Source of the DNA: DYJK01 sp040755055
GTDB taxonomy: Bacteria > Bacteroidota > Ignavibacteria > Ignavibacteriales > Melioribacteraceae
Reading direction: 5' to 3'
Assembly: GCA_040755055.1 (NCBI GenBank)
Contig: JBFMBS010000006.1
Coordinates: forward strand, 62,001-126,000
Length of the DNA stretch: 64,000 nucleotides
The translations under genes and the position numbers were made by a program. This document shows positions 45,889-55,822 of the stretch, one piece after another. A model generated the notes under the pieces. The model had not been told where the DNA came from. It saw only the letters and a program-made list of their open reading frames with translations, and ran no database searches. Positions within the stretch are counted from its first letter, which is position 1, and each line of letters begins with the position of its first letter.

Positions 45889-47216
45889 CAATAGATTTTC
45901 TGAATTTGAGCGCCTTTGAAGTAATGAACCAATATCTCATCGAATCCGTATCCGATTTCACCCATAACAGCCGCACCTATCTGGCATAGTCCTACTCCGT
46001 GTCCCCACCCGGCGCCTTGTAGAATGATTTTCTGTGGAATATTTTTTACAAAATTTTCTTTGATTACTATGAAGCATGAACTATACAAATGAGATTTCGA
46101 AAGTGTTCTTCTTATCTCAAGCTCTTTGCCAACCATTAGTTCTTTTTTGGTGCCAACGATTTTTAATTTTTTTATTCGGCCTGAATAACCGCGTTCTACC
46201 GGTATAAGATCTTTAATCTCACCAAAATCGATTCCGCTTTTTGATTTAATGATTGCAGATAACTCTTCCTGGGTAAATTCTATTTTCCATCGGAAAAAGT
46301 TTTGTGTCGATTGATCAAAATCAACAAGTATTTGCGAAAGGATTCTCGGATCATTGGTGTTGCAGTAAGCATGGGGATTAGATTTTATCCATCGTTCTGC
46401 ATTGTTCTCTTTTGTTAAATCGTAATCGATGCCATCGAGTTCGAATTTATAATCAACGATTTGCGAGAGGTAATTGTGCCTAACCGGTTCCCAGACATTT
46501 TCGAATGATTCTGTAATTCCGCCGCAGCATTTTGAATAACGCGCGTCGCAGATTTTGTTATCATAAATCAATACCAATCCTTCCGTGGCTCTAACAGCGT
46601 TATGAGCACTGTCGCTGATAATTTTAGTAACCCCTTGATAACGCTGGCAATGGTCATCGGCACAGAAATCATAATTAGTATGGTCTTCGCGGTCGTACCA
46701 GCGGATCAATTCATTTTCAGTTTTGATTTCGTTTTTTGAAACCGTTTTTGTTTTCTTTTTTTCAAGCTGTGAAAGAAGCCATCCCCTTGAAACAATTGCG
46801 TGTGCTTTTAAAAGCTCTGTTGAACTATTCGGACTCATCTCCGATGAAATAACGCTGGCTAGATACTCTTCAAGAGAAATGATATTAATTGCGGTAACTC
46901 TACCTTCTTCCCGAATGAATTTTAAGCTGCCCCGGAACCGCTGGTTCTCTTTTCTTTCCCAATGAAAATTTTTACCTATAACTACATCGCGAAGATGAAA
47001 TGATTCAATTTCAAAATCGTTTGGTGTAAAGGTAATTTCATTTGAACCGGTGACAAGTGTGGAATCCCGGTAAATTTTTATTATGCCTTCATCAAACCTG
47101 GCGGTATATCTTCCGCTCAGTTTATTCTTCAAACCGGGGTTTGTAAATTCACCGTAGAGTTCGAATTTTATTTCGCTGCTGTTTAATATTCCAATTGATA
47201 TTTGCGGTTCGGTCAT
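45888..47216 (-). CDS. SpoIID/LytB-domain protein
   Basis: The 442-residue protein matches SpoIID/LytB, peptidoglycan glycan-strand lytic or amidase-enhancing factors. Hallmarks are the start of the domain ISLEEYLASVISSEMSPNS, LLKAHAIVSRGWLL, CDARYSKCCGGITESFENVW, and the terminal GAGWGHGVGLCQIGAAVMG. Unusually, no signal peptide is visible at the N-terminus. It is translationally coupled to a glycosyltransferase, hinting at a cell-wall or polysaccharide role. Confidence 0.87.
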   Translation of the reverse strand: MTEPQISIGILNSSEIKFELYGEFTNPGLKNKLSGRYTARFDEGIIKIYRDSTLVTGSNEITFTPNDFEIESFHLRDVVIGKNFHWERKENQRFRGSLKFIREEGRVTAINIISLEEYLASVISSEMSPNSSTELLKAHAIVSRGWLLSQLEKKKTKTVSKNEIKTENELIRWYDREDHTNYDFCADDHCQRYQGVTKIISDSAHNAVRATEGLVLIYDNKICDARYSKCCGGITESFENVWEPVRHNYLSQIVDYKFELDGIDYDLTKENNAERWIKSNPHAYCNTNDPRILSQILVDFDQSTQNFFRWKIEFTQEELSAIIKSKSGIDFGEIKDLIPVERGYSGRIKKLKIVGTKKELMVGKELEIRRTLSKSHLYSSCFIVIKENFVKNIPQKIILQGAGWGHGVGLCQIGAAVMGEIGYGFDEILVHYFKGAQIQKIY

Positions 47217-47362
47217 CTTTCCAACGTGTTATTATCCGGGTCGAAATATAAGAACGAAGTCAGAAAATAGGTAGGCAGAAGAAACCCCTTTATTAATCAA
47301 GAAAGAAGATTTTCCGCATAAAATAGGATTTCTTATCTTTGATTAACAAAATTACAAAGTAT

Positions 47363-48247
47363 ATGAATTATAGAGTACTTCTATTTTATAAATATGTTCG
47401 GTTTGCCGAACCGGAGAATTTTCAAAAGGAACATCTGAAATTCTGTTCCAGGAATGATATACTCGGCAGAGTTTGGATTTCCCGTGAAGGTATTAACGCA
47501 ACAGTTTCAGGCACAGTTGAGAATATCTTAAAGTATAAGAATGAAATAAGAAAGTACCCGGAGTTCTCCGATATCTGGTTTAAAGAAGATGAGCATAACG
47601 AACATGCGTTTAAGAAAATTCATGTGCGAATCAAGAACGAAATTGTGAATGCGAGTTTTGGCGAAGTTGATCTTTCTAAAACCGCGAGACGCTTGCAGCC
47701 GGAAGAACTTAACGATTTTTATGAGAGCGGAAAAGATTTTGTGATCATAGATGCTCGTAACGATTATGAAAGTGATATCGGCAAGTTTAAAAATGCTATT
47801 ACGCCACTGATGGATACTTTCCGTGATTGGCCTAAAATTGTTGAAGAGCTTGAACAGTACAAAGACAAAACTATTGTTACTTACTGCACCGGAGGCATAA
47901 GGTGTGAAAAAGCTTCGGCATATTTAGTTGAAAGAGGATTCAAAGATGTTTACCAGATGAACGGCGGTATATGGAATTACATAACGCAGCATCCGGATAA
48001 ATATTGGGAAGGATCGGTATTTGTTTTTGATGAACGCCGGATTGTTACACCGAACACGAAAGATGAAATAAAACATATCGGTAAATGTTATTACTGCGGA
48101 AAACCAACCTCGTATTATATCAATTGCCACAACCAGGATTGCGATAAGATGCTTTTAACTTGTCACGAATGTAAGGTTGAGAATAATTATAGCTGTTCCG
48201 AAGAATGCCGCCACGCACCAAATAGAAGAAAAATTTATCATGGTTAA
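47363..48247 (+). CDS. trhO: tRNA uridine-34 hydroxylase (rhodanese family)
   Basis: TrhO (YceA) hydroxylates uridine 34 of certain tRNAs. ATG 47363 gives the family opening (MNYRVLLFYKYVRFAEPENF); the in-frame TTG at 47339 is less likely. Features are the N-terminal acylphosphatase-like domain (GRVWISREGINATVSG), the rhodanese domain with the active cysteine in TYCTGGIRCEKA, and a cysteine-rich C-terminal zinc region (CYYCGK, CHNQDC, CHECK, CSEEC). It is the last housekeeping gene before the CRISPR locus. Confidence 0.93.
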   Translation: MNYRVLLFYKYVRFAEPENFQKEHLKFCSRNDILGRVWISREGINATVSGTVENILKYKNEIRKYPEFSDIWFKEDEHNEHAFKKIHVRIKNEIVNASFGEVDLSKTARRLQPEELNDFYESGKDFVIIDARNDYESDIGKFKNAITPLMDTFRDWPKIVEELEQYKDKTIVTYCTGGIRCEKASAYLVERGFKDVYQMNGGIWNYITQHPDKYWEGSVFVFDERRIVTPNTKDEIKHIGKCYYCGKPTSYYINCHNQDCDKMLLTCHECKVENNYSCSEECRHAPNRRKIYHG

Positions 48248-48253
48248 ATATAA

Positions 48254-48279
48254 GTAGAGTAGATTTTCAATCTGCTCAT
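48254..48279. repeat. Small hairpin repeat, left of CRISPR locus
   Basis: GTAGAGTAGATT TTC AATCTGCTC: arms AGTAGATT/AATCTGCT with one wobble. Nearly the same sequence recurs at 63528-63554, on the other side of the CRISPR locus. Confidence 0.6.
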
Positions 48280-48390
48280 AAAAAACACAAATTATTTCCT
48301 ATCAAATCATCAACCTCAAGTGTAAAGATTATGAAAAGTTCTTTACCGAGGTATTCAGCAATATAAGCTGTCTTAAAATATTTCTGTTGA

Positions 48391-50949
48391 ATGTTAAATA
48401 TTTATAAATTAAGTTCAATTAGAAATTCATACCACTATGACGGAGACGATGCTTTGACTATTGCTGACGCTCCTAACCAACAAACCAATAAAAAATATGT
48501 TTTTTTCCTTGGCGGTAATGACGCCGAGATGGAAACTATCAGGCAACTCTTAATTGAACAGAAACAAAAATGTTTTGATAAACATTTAACCTGGGGTGCT
48601 AAGTTAAGTGAATATCAGTCCGGACTCTCACAATTAACCCAGGATGAAACGCCGGTATTAGTAGAACTTAAACTCGATATACCTTATCCGGCGAATGCAA
48701 TTATTGTTGATCACCATAATGAATGTGCCGGAGCTGATAAAAAGACTTCCATCGAGCAGATCGCAGAATTATTGAACATCAAGCTTGATCGCTGGCAACA
48801 ATTGATATCTGCAAACGATAAAGCTTATATAGAGGGGATGAAGGTAATCGGGGCATCTCAAGAAGAAATTGATATGGTTAGAAAGTTTGATCGAAGATGT
48901 CAAGGAATTATGGAAGATGATGAAATACTATCATTAGAATCAATCAAGCATCATTCGAAAATCCTTACAGATAATGCAATTCTAGTCAATAGTTTAATTT
49001 CGAAAACTTCAGCCATTACAGATTACTTATATCTGCACTATAAACACATTTTTATAACTACACCTGACAAAAAATTGGTTTATAGCAGTTGTAATAAAAT
49101 TATTCAGAAATTAATTGATCGCTATAAAGAACTAAAAGAAGTCGATAACGCGGTTCAATATTGGTATGGTGGCAATTTACCATTTAGCGGATATTTTGGT
49201 GCAAATCAGAAATTAGAGGAAGAGGAAATAAAACAAATGATTCAAGAAGAAATTTATTCACAGCACATTTTCATATTTCCTTTCAGAGTAAATCTAAAGA
49301 ATAATAATCAGGATTTATTTTTAAAGAAGGTTAAGAACAGATATGAAAAACATATTTTTTGGACGTTTAGGCAAGCCGACTTCCCAAAAGATATAGATGA
49401 AAGTTTATTGTTTAGTGAACAAATTAATTTTTATAACGAGTGCAAATATTTTTACGATTATGTTATTAATTCGCTTTATAACAACAATGCTGATATTAAA
49501 AATGAAACAATAAACCTTTATTATGAACATCAATGTGAATGCAATTCTAAATTTGTTATAACACTCAACGATAATAGAAATAATCCCTACGAATTAGAGG
49601 TGGAAGATTTATCGCTTAGGTTTTTTGACCAGGGAATAGGATTATTAACGATTCAGTTATTAAACAAAAAGTATAAATCGGTTTATGATATTTTAAAGAT
49701 CAATGATTTTGGTAGAAGAATTTATCCGCAATATTTAAATGTACCTTCTGAAAAATATCCAACACCTATTGATGCGTCTAAGGATACTTTCTTTGCAGAT
49801 TCTATATTTTTTGATGTAGGGTCTATCAATAAGAAACAAGATTTTACAACGTCATACTTCTTAAAAAGTAAAAACCAGCTAGCAGAATATATACTTGAAC
49901 TACTTAGGCCATTAGAATACAATGAAATCAAACCGATAATTGATGACAGAATGTTCACGTTATGCTGGTTCGGATGTGACTTTTTTATTAACAACATAAA
50001 CTCCTATTCGTTAAAGAAAAAGCTTTATAGATACGCAGATTCCAAATTATGGTATCAATACATTTTTATTGATGGAAAGAACCCCGGTATTGCTAATAAG
50101 AATATGATGAGGGAGCTAAATATTAAAACTACTTACGATCGTTTTGTTGAATTAGGTACTTTGTATGGATTAAGCAGATATAGTTTTGTTTGCTTAACAA
50201 ACAGAAGTTTTTTTGGAACAGAAATAGTCCGGCACCACATGAAAACTCTGTACTATCAGATTGCTGTGATATGCTTGGTGCAAAGAGCGAGTGTTATCAA
50301 GTTTTTTAAGGAAATCGAGGATATAAGTGCAGCTATTCACGCCATTAAAGGTGAAGATAGATCGCTACAAAAAGATTTGAAAGAAAAGGTTGAGGAATTA
50401 AATAAGAAGATTATCAATTTTTATGACCGTTTCTGGTTTGATGAAATTAGCGCACAAGAACAAGGAATTGAACTGTATCAAATGCTCGTAAGAAATAGTG
50501 GGATAGAGCAGCAAATAGAAAATTTAAGGGTTGAAATTGATGAACTACATAATTATGTAGATATGGTGTATGAAGGAGTAACATCAAGTAGAATTGAAAC
50601 GTTGACAAGATTAGGGATTATCTTCCTACCCTTTACTTTACTTGCAGCAATAGGTGCTATAGAAGTCTATTTCATTAAAATTGGTAGTAATGCTATATGG
50701 AATAATGTTGGTGCATTAGGGATTTTCATAAGTTCTGTTGTTTTTGTTTCGTTGATTACAAATAATCTTATAAAAGATATGAGTGGTAAAAGGAGAAAAA
50801 AAAGGAAAGATAATAAGACAAATGATGAAAATATTTATGAAGACAATCCACTGAAATTATTAATAAGGGCACTTAAATATAGCAGTGGCCCCATTTTCTG
50901 GTTCTTGTTATGGATACTTTTCTTACTTATTTACTTTTTTAATAAGTGA
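48391..50949 (+). CDS. DHH-family phosphodiesterase fused to CorA-like membrane effector
   Basis: The N-terminal part (about 1-270) looks like a DHH phosphodiesterase: YHYDGDDALTIAD as the first metal motif and IIVDHHNECAG with Asp107-His108-His109. The middle (about 420-460) has FFDQGIGLLTIQLL and LKINDFGRRIYPQ, wording I associate with CRISPR-linked CorA proteins. The C-terminus has CorA-like helices: 741-762 (LGIIFLPFTLLAAIGA), 773-794, and an extra one at 835-852. The GMN selectivity motif of magnesium CorA is missing. In Bacteroides fragilis type III-B, CorA is opened by SAM-AMP and the separate DHH enzyme NrN degrades it; here the two appear fused. It is the first gene of the cmr operon. 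Confidence 0.75.
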   Translation: MLNIYKLSSIRNSYHYDGDDALTIADAPNQQTNKKYVFFLGGNDAEMETIRQLLIEQKQKCFDKHLTWGAKLSEYQSGLSQLTQDETPVLVELKLDIPYPANAIIVDHHNECAGADKKTSIEQIAELLNIKLDRWQQLISANDKAYIEGMKVIGASQEEIDMVRKFDRRCQGIMEDDEILSLESIKHHSKILTDNAILVNSLISKTSAITDYLYLHYKHIFITTPDKKLVYSSCNKIIQKLIDRYKELKEVDNAVQYWYGGNLPFSGYFGANQKLEEEEIKQMIQEEIYSQHIFIFPFRVNLKNNNQDLFLKKVKNRYEKHIFWTFRQADFPKDIDESLLFSEQINFYNECKYFYDYVINSLYNNNADIKNETINLYYEHQCECNSKFVITLNDNRNNPYELEVEDLSLRFFDQGIGLLTIQLLNKKYKSVYDILKINDFGRRIYPQYLNVPSEKYPTPIDASKDTFFADSIFFDVGSINKKQDFTTSYFLKSKNQLAEYILELLRPLEYNEIKPIIDDRMFTLCWFGCDFFINNINSYSLKKKLYRYADSKLWYQYIFIDGKNPGIANKNMMRELNIKTTYDRFVELGTLYGLSRYSFVCLTNRSFFGTEIVRHHMKTLYYQIAVICLVQRASVIKFFKEIEDISAAIHAIKGEDRSLQKDLKEKVEELNKKIINFYDRFWFDEISAQEQGIELYQMLVRNSGIEQQIENLRVEIDELHNYVDMVYEGVTSSRIETLTRLGIIFLPFTLLAAIGAIEVYFIKIGSNAIWNNVGALGIFISSVVFVSLITNNLIKDMSGKRRKKRKDNKTNDENIYEDNPLKLLIRALKYSSGPIFWFLLWILFLLIYFFNK

Positions 50950-50960
50950 ATGGAGATGTT

Positions 50961-52220
50961 ATGAATTGCTTACAAGAAATACCATTAAAACAACACACAC
51001 CGATTATTCAATATCAATATAATCAAGAAGGTGCAACTTTAAGAGCGAGTGATATTAAGCCAAGATTAGATAAATATCTGAATGAGACAATACTAAACAA
51101 ATATTATGAATCTGCTGTTTTAACAAGCGGAATAAAGGGAGTTATAAGTGAACAAGCTGGGAGAATGAAAAATAAAAGAAGCAGTCTCTACCAAATAGAT
51201 ATTGAATCATCAGATAAGAATGAATTAGAGATCAAACGTGAAGGTAGAGGTGATCGCAGTTTGTATTTTGGTGATATAAAAAAGATGCTACTTTATAAAC
51301 AAAATAAAATAATTGTAAAGTCATTCTATCCAGAACTGATCGAGGCAATTAAATTAACACTTCCCATTATGTTCATGTTTGAAAACTTTGGTACACGACA
51401 GAATAAAGGTTATGGTTCTTATACTGTTGACGGACAAGAAATAGAAAAAATATTAAAGAAATGCGAAGCTGATTCAGTTTATTATTTTGATATTTCTAAA
51501 AATAAAGAAGATGATAATGAAATATTCTATAGGTTATTTAAGGGAATATATTATTTCTACAACACTATTAAAGGCGGTGTAAATGAAGACTTTAATAAAA
51601 GAGAAAAAGATAAATATTCAAAATCACTTTTATTCAAGTATCTAAAAAATAAAAATCCAGATCTTATATGGGAAAAAAGATTATTGAAATTAGAGCTTGG
51701 CAATAACAAAGATTTTGATAGTGTGAAAAATAATAATGATACAATGCTAATAAGACATGTTTTGGGATTGTCAGATACTTATAGTTTTACACAAAAGAAA
51801 AATGTTAGAATGGACACTGAAGATTACTCGCCTAGGAATGGAAAAACAGTAGAGAATGATATGATAAATATTGATAAAGGATTCCAGTTTAAATTGAAGA
51901 ACGACGATTATGATAGAATTCCTTCCCCTATATTTATTAAACCAATAAAACAAGCGAATGAATTTAGAGTATATATTATTTTGAAACCGGATCAGATTAA
52001 TAATATTTCATTTAAAATTAGTAAAGAATATAAATTGGGCACAAAACCTATTCCTATTGGTAACTTTAATAGAAGCGGTTCTTATAGTTTAAAGTGCATT
52101 AACGATTTTAACTTGATAGATTTTTTTGAAAACGATGTTTGTAAGAAATTTAACAGTCAAACGCGAAGTAGTTTCATTAACAAATTTGTTAAAGATATTA
52201 AACTAGAAAAATTAGTGTAG
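50961..52220 (+). CDS. cmr1: Type III-B RAMP protein Cmr1
   Basis: The position (first cmr gene) and a RAMP glycine-rich loop, NFGTRQNKGYGSYTV, comparable to the GxRxxxGFG loop of Cmr1, support this call. Cmr1 caps the 3-prime end region of the crRNA in the Cmr complex. The protein is divergent, with 419 residues. I place the start at ATG 50961 after GGAG; an in-frame GTG at 50946 overlaps the stop of the effector gene. Confidence 0.75.
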   Translation: MNCLQEIPLKQHTPIIQYQYNQEGATLRASDIKPRLDKYLNETILNKYYESAVLTSGIKGVISEQAGRMKNKRSSLYQIDIESSDKNELEIKREGRGDRSLYFGDIKKMLLYKQNKIIVKSFYPELIEAIKLTLPIMFMFENFGTRQNKGYGSYTVDGQEIEKILKKCEADSVYYFDISKNKEDDNEIFYRLFKGIYYFYNTIKGGVNEDFNKREKDKYSKSLLFKYLKNKNPDLIWEKRLLKLELGNNKDFDSVKNNNDTMLIRHVLGLSDTYSFTQKKNVRMDTEDYSPRNGKTVENDMINIDKGFQFKLKNDDYDRIPSPIFIKPIKQANEFRVYIILKPDQINNISFKISKEYKLGTKPIPIGNFNRSGSYSLKCINDFNLIDFFENDVCKKFNSQTRSSFINKFVKDIKLEKLV

Positions 52221-52227
52221 GTTTTTT

Positions 52228-53856
52228 ATGAACAATAAATATCAATCATTATTTGGTTTTACAATTGGCCCTATTGTTGAAGTTCTTATGCACTCTAAGA
52301 AGAGTAGGGAACTATGGTGCGGTTCATATTTCTTTTCTTTGTATATGAAAGAACTAAACGATAAGCTAAACGCAAGCGTTGATTATAATATCATTACACC
52401 ATTTGTTGGTTCAATTCCCAAGACGCGTGCCGGAATCTATCACGATCATATTATTGGTGCAAGCACTAAGAATAAAAATGATACATATAATGTGATTGAA
52501 AACTTTAACAAAGAAGTTTTTGAGAATATTACTAAACTAATTGCTGACTTAAAAAATCCTTCGACTCACGGCACAATAAAAAATATCCTATCAGATTATT
52601 TGCAGACAAAATTTGTAGTAGTTGGCTACCCTAATAATAACCCTTCTGATGCGCAATTGATATTAACTATTGATTCCTATCTCCTTGCATTTGAATCTAA
52701 TAGAACTTTTACTTTGGGTGAGAGTAAAGATACGTGTCAGCGATGCAATACGCTTCCTTCTTTTACAACAGAAGATATACCATTTGAGAAAATGAATGTA
52801 CCGCTATGCCCGTTATGCTACTTTCAGTTGTTTCATTATAAAAATAATATGTTAAAAAGTATTATTGGACCAAGAAACTTTCCTTCGACTGGGGAGATTT
52901 CTACAACTGAGATGAACATAAAAAACCCCCTGGAATATTTTTCATTTTTAGAGGAGAACCAGATTAATCGTGAGCTCGAGTTTGAAGATAAAGATTTCAA
53001 GAAATTAGCAAATCAAACAAGTGTAAAACTTAAACCTTACCATAAATATATGGCCATAGTTAATGCTGATGGCGATTCTCTGGGACGTTTCGCTCAAAAT
53101 TATTCCCCTACAAATAATGAAACATTATCTCAGAGATTATTCAATTTCTCTTTGAAAGTTATTGAAATAACGAAAAAATACTATGGGGAATTAATTTATT
53201 GCGGAGGTGACGATATGTTGGCATTTATGCCGGTCGCAATTAATGGAGGAAGAACGACCGTCATAGATTATGCAAAAGAGTTGTCTGATGCGTATGCAAC
53301 CGAAGTTGATAAAGGAGCTAATGAAACATCGTTATCGGTCGGGATTAATATAATATATTATAAGCATCCGCTTTCATTTGGGCTGCAAGAGGCATACGAA
53401 CAAGAGAGGCGGGCAAAGCAATTTAGAAATTCTCTGTCATTACAATTAACACAACACTCCGGACAAGTTACACAAGTGCCGCCAGACGATAATAAAGGGA
53501 AAATTATCCCTTTGAAATTTGACTCGCCAGCGTTTAATGATTTTTTAGAAATGATGAAAAATATTCTTTCTGATACAATAGATAATGGTGGAACTATTCA
53601 TCAACTTTCATTTCCACACGGAATGCTGCAAGAATTGATATTAGTTAAACCAATATTGGTTAATCTCTCTAGTCCACAGATTGATCATTTTTTTGCAAAT
53701 CATTTTAATGAAGAAATTCACCGGTCAGGATATGGTGTAAATTTCATAAGGGATAAAATAAAGAACGGGTATTTGCACTATGGAAAAGTTGAGGTGTTGG
53801 AATTAATCATTCAATTTTTGAGGTTCATAGAATTTTTAAGAGGAGAAGACAAATGA
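52228..53856 (+). CDS. cmr2: Cas10 (Cmr2) with GGDD cyclase, lacking HD nuclease
   Basis: The large subunit of the Cmr complex, at 542 residues, is short for the family. It begins directly with FTIGPIVEVLMHSKKSRELW, the start of the Palm-1 region, so the N-terminal HD nuclease domain is absent. A zinc ribbon (CQRC and CPLC, about 170-200) follows. The catalytic cyclase motif is intact: YCGGDDMLAF (Gly326-Asp329), with NADGDSLGRF before it. On target RNA binding it should make a nucleotide second messenger but not cut DNA. It is followed by cmr3 with an ATGA overlap. Confidence 0.93.
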   Translation: MNNKYQSLFGFTIGPIVEVLMHSKKSRELWCGSYFFSLYMKELNDKLNASVDYNIITPFVGSIPKTRAGIYHDHIIGASTKNKNDTYNVIENFNKEVFENITKLIADLKNPSTHGTIKNILSDYLQTKFVVVGYPNNNPSDAQLILTIDSYLLAFESNRTFTLGESKDTCQRCNTLPSFTTEDIPFEKMNVPLCPLCYFQLFHYKNNMLKSIIGPRNFPSTGEISTTEMNIKNPLEYFSFLEENQINRELEFEDKDFKKLANQTSVKLKPYHKYMAIVNADGDSLGRFAQNYSPTNNETLSQRLFNFSLKVIEITKKYYGELIYCGGDDMLAFMPVAINGGRTTVIDYAKELSDAYATEVDKGANETSLSVGINIIYYKHPLSFGLQEAYEQERRAKQFRNSLSLQLTQHSGQVTQVPPDDNKGKIIPLKFDSPAFNDFLEMMKNILSDTIDNGGTIHQLSFPHGMLQELILVKPILVNLSSPQIDHFFANHFNEEIHRSGYGVNFIRDKIKNGYLHYGKVEVLELIIQFLRFIEFLRGEDK

Positions 53857-54980
53857 GCGTGAAACCGTATTTAATAACATTTAAGCCATTCGGGAGATAT
53901 TATTTCGGGACATCAAGATCATTCGCCGAAGGTTTTTATGCAGTATCTCAAAAATTTCCAACACAAACGACAATTTTAGGATGTTTAAGATACACTCTCC
54001 TTTTGCAAAATGGTTTTGATTCTAAACTAAACCCAAAACAACAAGATCTAACAAAATTTTATGATTTAACCGGTAAATCTAAAATGGCATCTTTATTAGT
54101 TGAGAATGACGATGATTTCGGTGTTATTTGTAAGATATCGCCGGTGTTTATTGTAGAAAGAGATAAAAGCGGAACAATTCAAGATTTTTTATTGCAATTA
54201 CCTAGTGACGTTGTTTTGAGGGGAAATAGTATCCAACGGAAGACCTTCGAAGCTATTTTTGATACTAAAAATAATTCGAATAAAACTAATCTTAATATTT
54301 CGTACAAGAAAGCTTTTAGTGATAAAGATTACACGTGTGATAATAAAATGGGAGGCAAAAATTTTTGGAATAATTATTCAAAGAATTCGACAAGTAATCC
54401 GATAGAAGAAGAAAAAATTTTTATTAATGATAAACAACCGGGTTTAGGGAGAAATGAAAATAGAGTAGCTGAAGAATCAAAGTTCTATATTAAAAAAGAC
54501 TTTAGACTGAGGAAAAATTATTCATTTGGTGTCATAGTACATATTGATGATGAAAAAATTGCAATCAATAACACTGAAAGTTCTAAAAAGTGGAAATTGC
54601 ATAACGATGATGCAAAACTCGGTGGGGAAAATTGCTGGTTTAGGATGAAGATTATCTCGACCGAGGATTTTCAATTTGATCATCCTATTATTGATAGATT
54701 TTTTGATGTTGGTGACTTTGGTGACTTCGAAAATCTCCCAGTTACTGATGCAAATAAAAAGATGGTATTTATCTCACCACTTATAGGCAGCGGTGAATTA
54801 AAGTATCAACATGGAATTGTCAACAATGTTTATTCTGTTAGAATATGGATTAGCGGTTCTAAAAAAACTGACTCTTTTATGTCTATCCCTCAAGGTTCGG
54901 TTATATATGGAGAGATTAAAAGAAACGGTTTTAAATCCTTCAGGAAAAAAATTGGTTTTAATTGGGCAATACAAGTTTAA
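53853..54980 (+). CDS. cmr3: Type III-B RAMP protein Cmr3
   Basis: The 375-residue product starts like Cmr3: YLITFKPFGRYYFGTSRSFA, then FPTQTTILGCLRYTLLLQNG. A C-terminal strand FMSIPQGSVIYGEI also fits. Cmr3 binds the 5-prime handle of the crRNA together with Cas10. The ATG overlaps the cas10 stop (ATGA). Confidence 0.88.
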   Translation: MSVKPYLITFKPFGRYYFGTSRSFAEGFYAVSQKFPTQTTILGCLRYTLLLQNGFDSKLNPKQQDLTKFYDLTGKSKMASLLVENDDDFGVICKISPVFIVERDKSGTIQDFLLQLPSDVVLRGNSIQRKTFEAIFDTKNNSNKTNLNISYKKAFSDKDYTCDNKMGGKNFWNNYSKNSTSNPIEEEKIFINDKQPGLGRNENRVAEESKFYIKKDFRLRKNYSFGVIVHIDDEKIAINNTESSKKWKLHNDDAKLGGENCWFRMKIISTEDFQFDHPIIDRFFDVGDFGDFENLPVTDANKKMVFISPLIGSGELKYQHGIVNNVYSVRIWISGSKKTDSFMSIPQGSVIYGEIKRNGFKSFRKKIGFNWAIQV

Positions 54981-54995
54981 ATATGGAGAAGAACT

Positions 54996-55817
54996 ATGAA
55001 AAAGTATCAAGCATTTATTATTACAACATTAACTAGTACCCATCTAGGTTCAGGGGAAACCCATATCGGTGTAATTGATAATCTCGTTCAAAAAGATCCG
55101 GTTACTAAAATTCCAGTTTTTCATTCTTCAGGCATAAAGGGAGCGCTTAAATGGCATTTTAAAAATCACCCCTCTTTGAATATAAACGTAATCTTTGGGA
55201 AAGAGGATGACCAACCCGGGCACCTAATTATTAATGAGGCAACATTAATTACTTTGCCGCTTCGTTCTACTCACAAAGTTTATTTTGAATGTTCCTCACC
55301 CTTGGTACTTGAAGAATATTTTGAATCACTTAATAACTTCTTATCTATTAGTAAGGATATTAGCACATTTATTAATTATCTCAGAACACAAACGTCAGAT
55401 TTCCAGATGTTTGATGAATGCCAAAACATCGAAATCGAAGATTATTGTAATTCAAGTAAAATAGATTTTGGTAGCACTGGTGAATTAAATGAAGTAAAAA
55501 AATTATTAAAAGATTATTGTCATATAGACTTATCAAGGTTTGCAATCTTCAAAGACGAAATTTTTCAAGATATCTGCGAGCATAATTTACCAATTATTGC
55601 CCGTAACCAAATTAACGAAGATGGAACGAGCGGCAATCTTTTTTACGAAGAGGTTCTACCCAGACGAACCAAAATGAGTTTAATACTTGGTGACGATGGT
55701 ACCCTTAATTCCGATTTTAGTTCATTCTGCGATGAGATAGTCAAAACAACCGAAATAATTCAATTTGGTGCTAACTATTCTGTTGGTTATGGGTTTACCA
55801 AAATCAGTAAAATGTGA
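54996..55817 (+). CDS. cmr4: Type III-B backbone and RNase subunit Cmr4
   Basis: The 273-residue RAMP protein forms the helical backbone on the crRNA and cuts target RNA every six bases. Seen are THLGSGETHIGVIDNLVQKD, in which Asp28 aligns with the catalytic aspartate of Cmr4, and IPVFHSSGIKGALKWHF. The terminal glycine-rich loop is FGANYSVGYGF. The gene follows cmr3 after 15 bases. Confidence 0.92.
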   Translation: MKKYQAFIITTLTSTHLGSGETHIGVIDNLVQKDPVTKIPVFHSSGIKGALKWHFKNHPSLNINVIFGKEDDQPGHLIINEATLITLPLRSTHKVYFECSSPLVLEEYFESLNNFLSISKDISTFINYLRTQTSDFQMFDECQNIEIEDYCNSSKIDFGSTGELNEVKKLLKDYCHIDLSRFAIFKDEIFQDICEHNLPIIARNQINEDGTSGNLFYEEVLPRRTKMSLILGDDGTLNSDFSSFCDEIVKTTEIIQFGANYSVGYGFTKISKM

Positions 55818-55822
55818 GGTGT

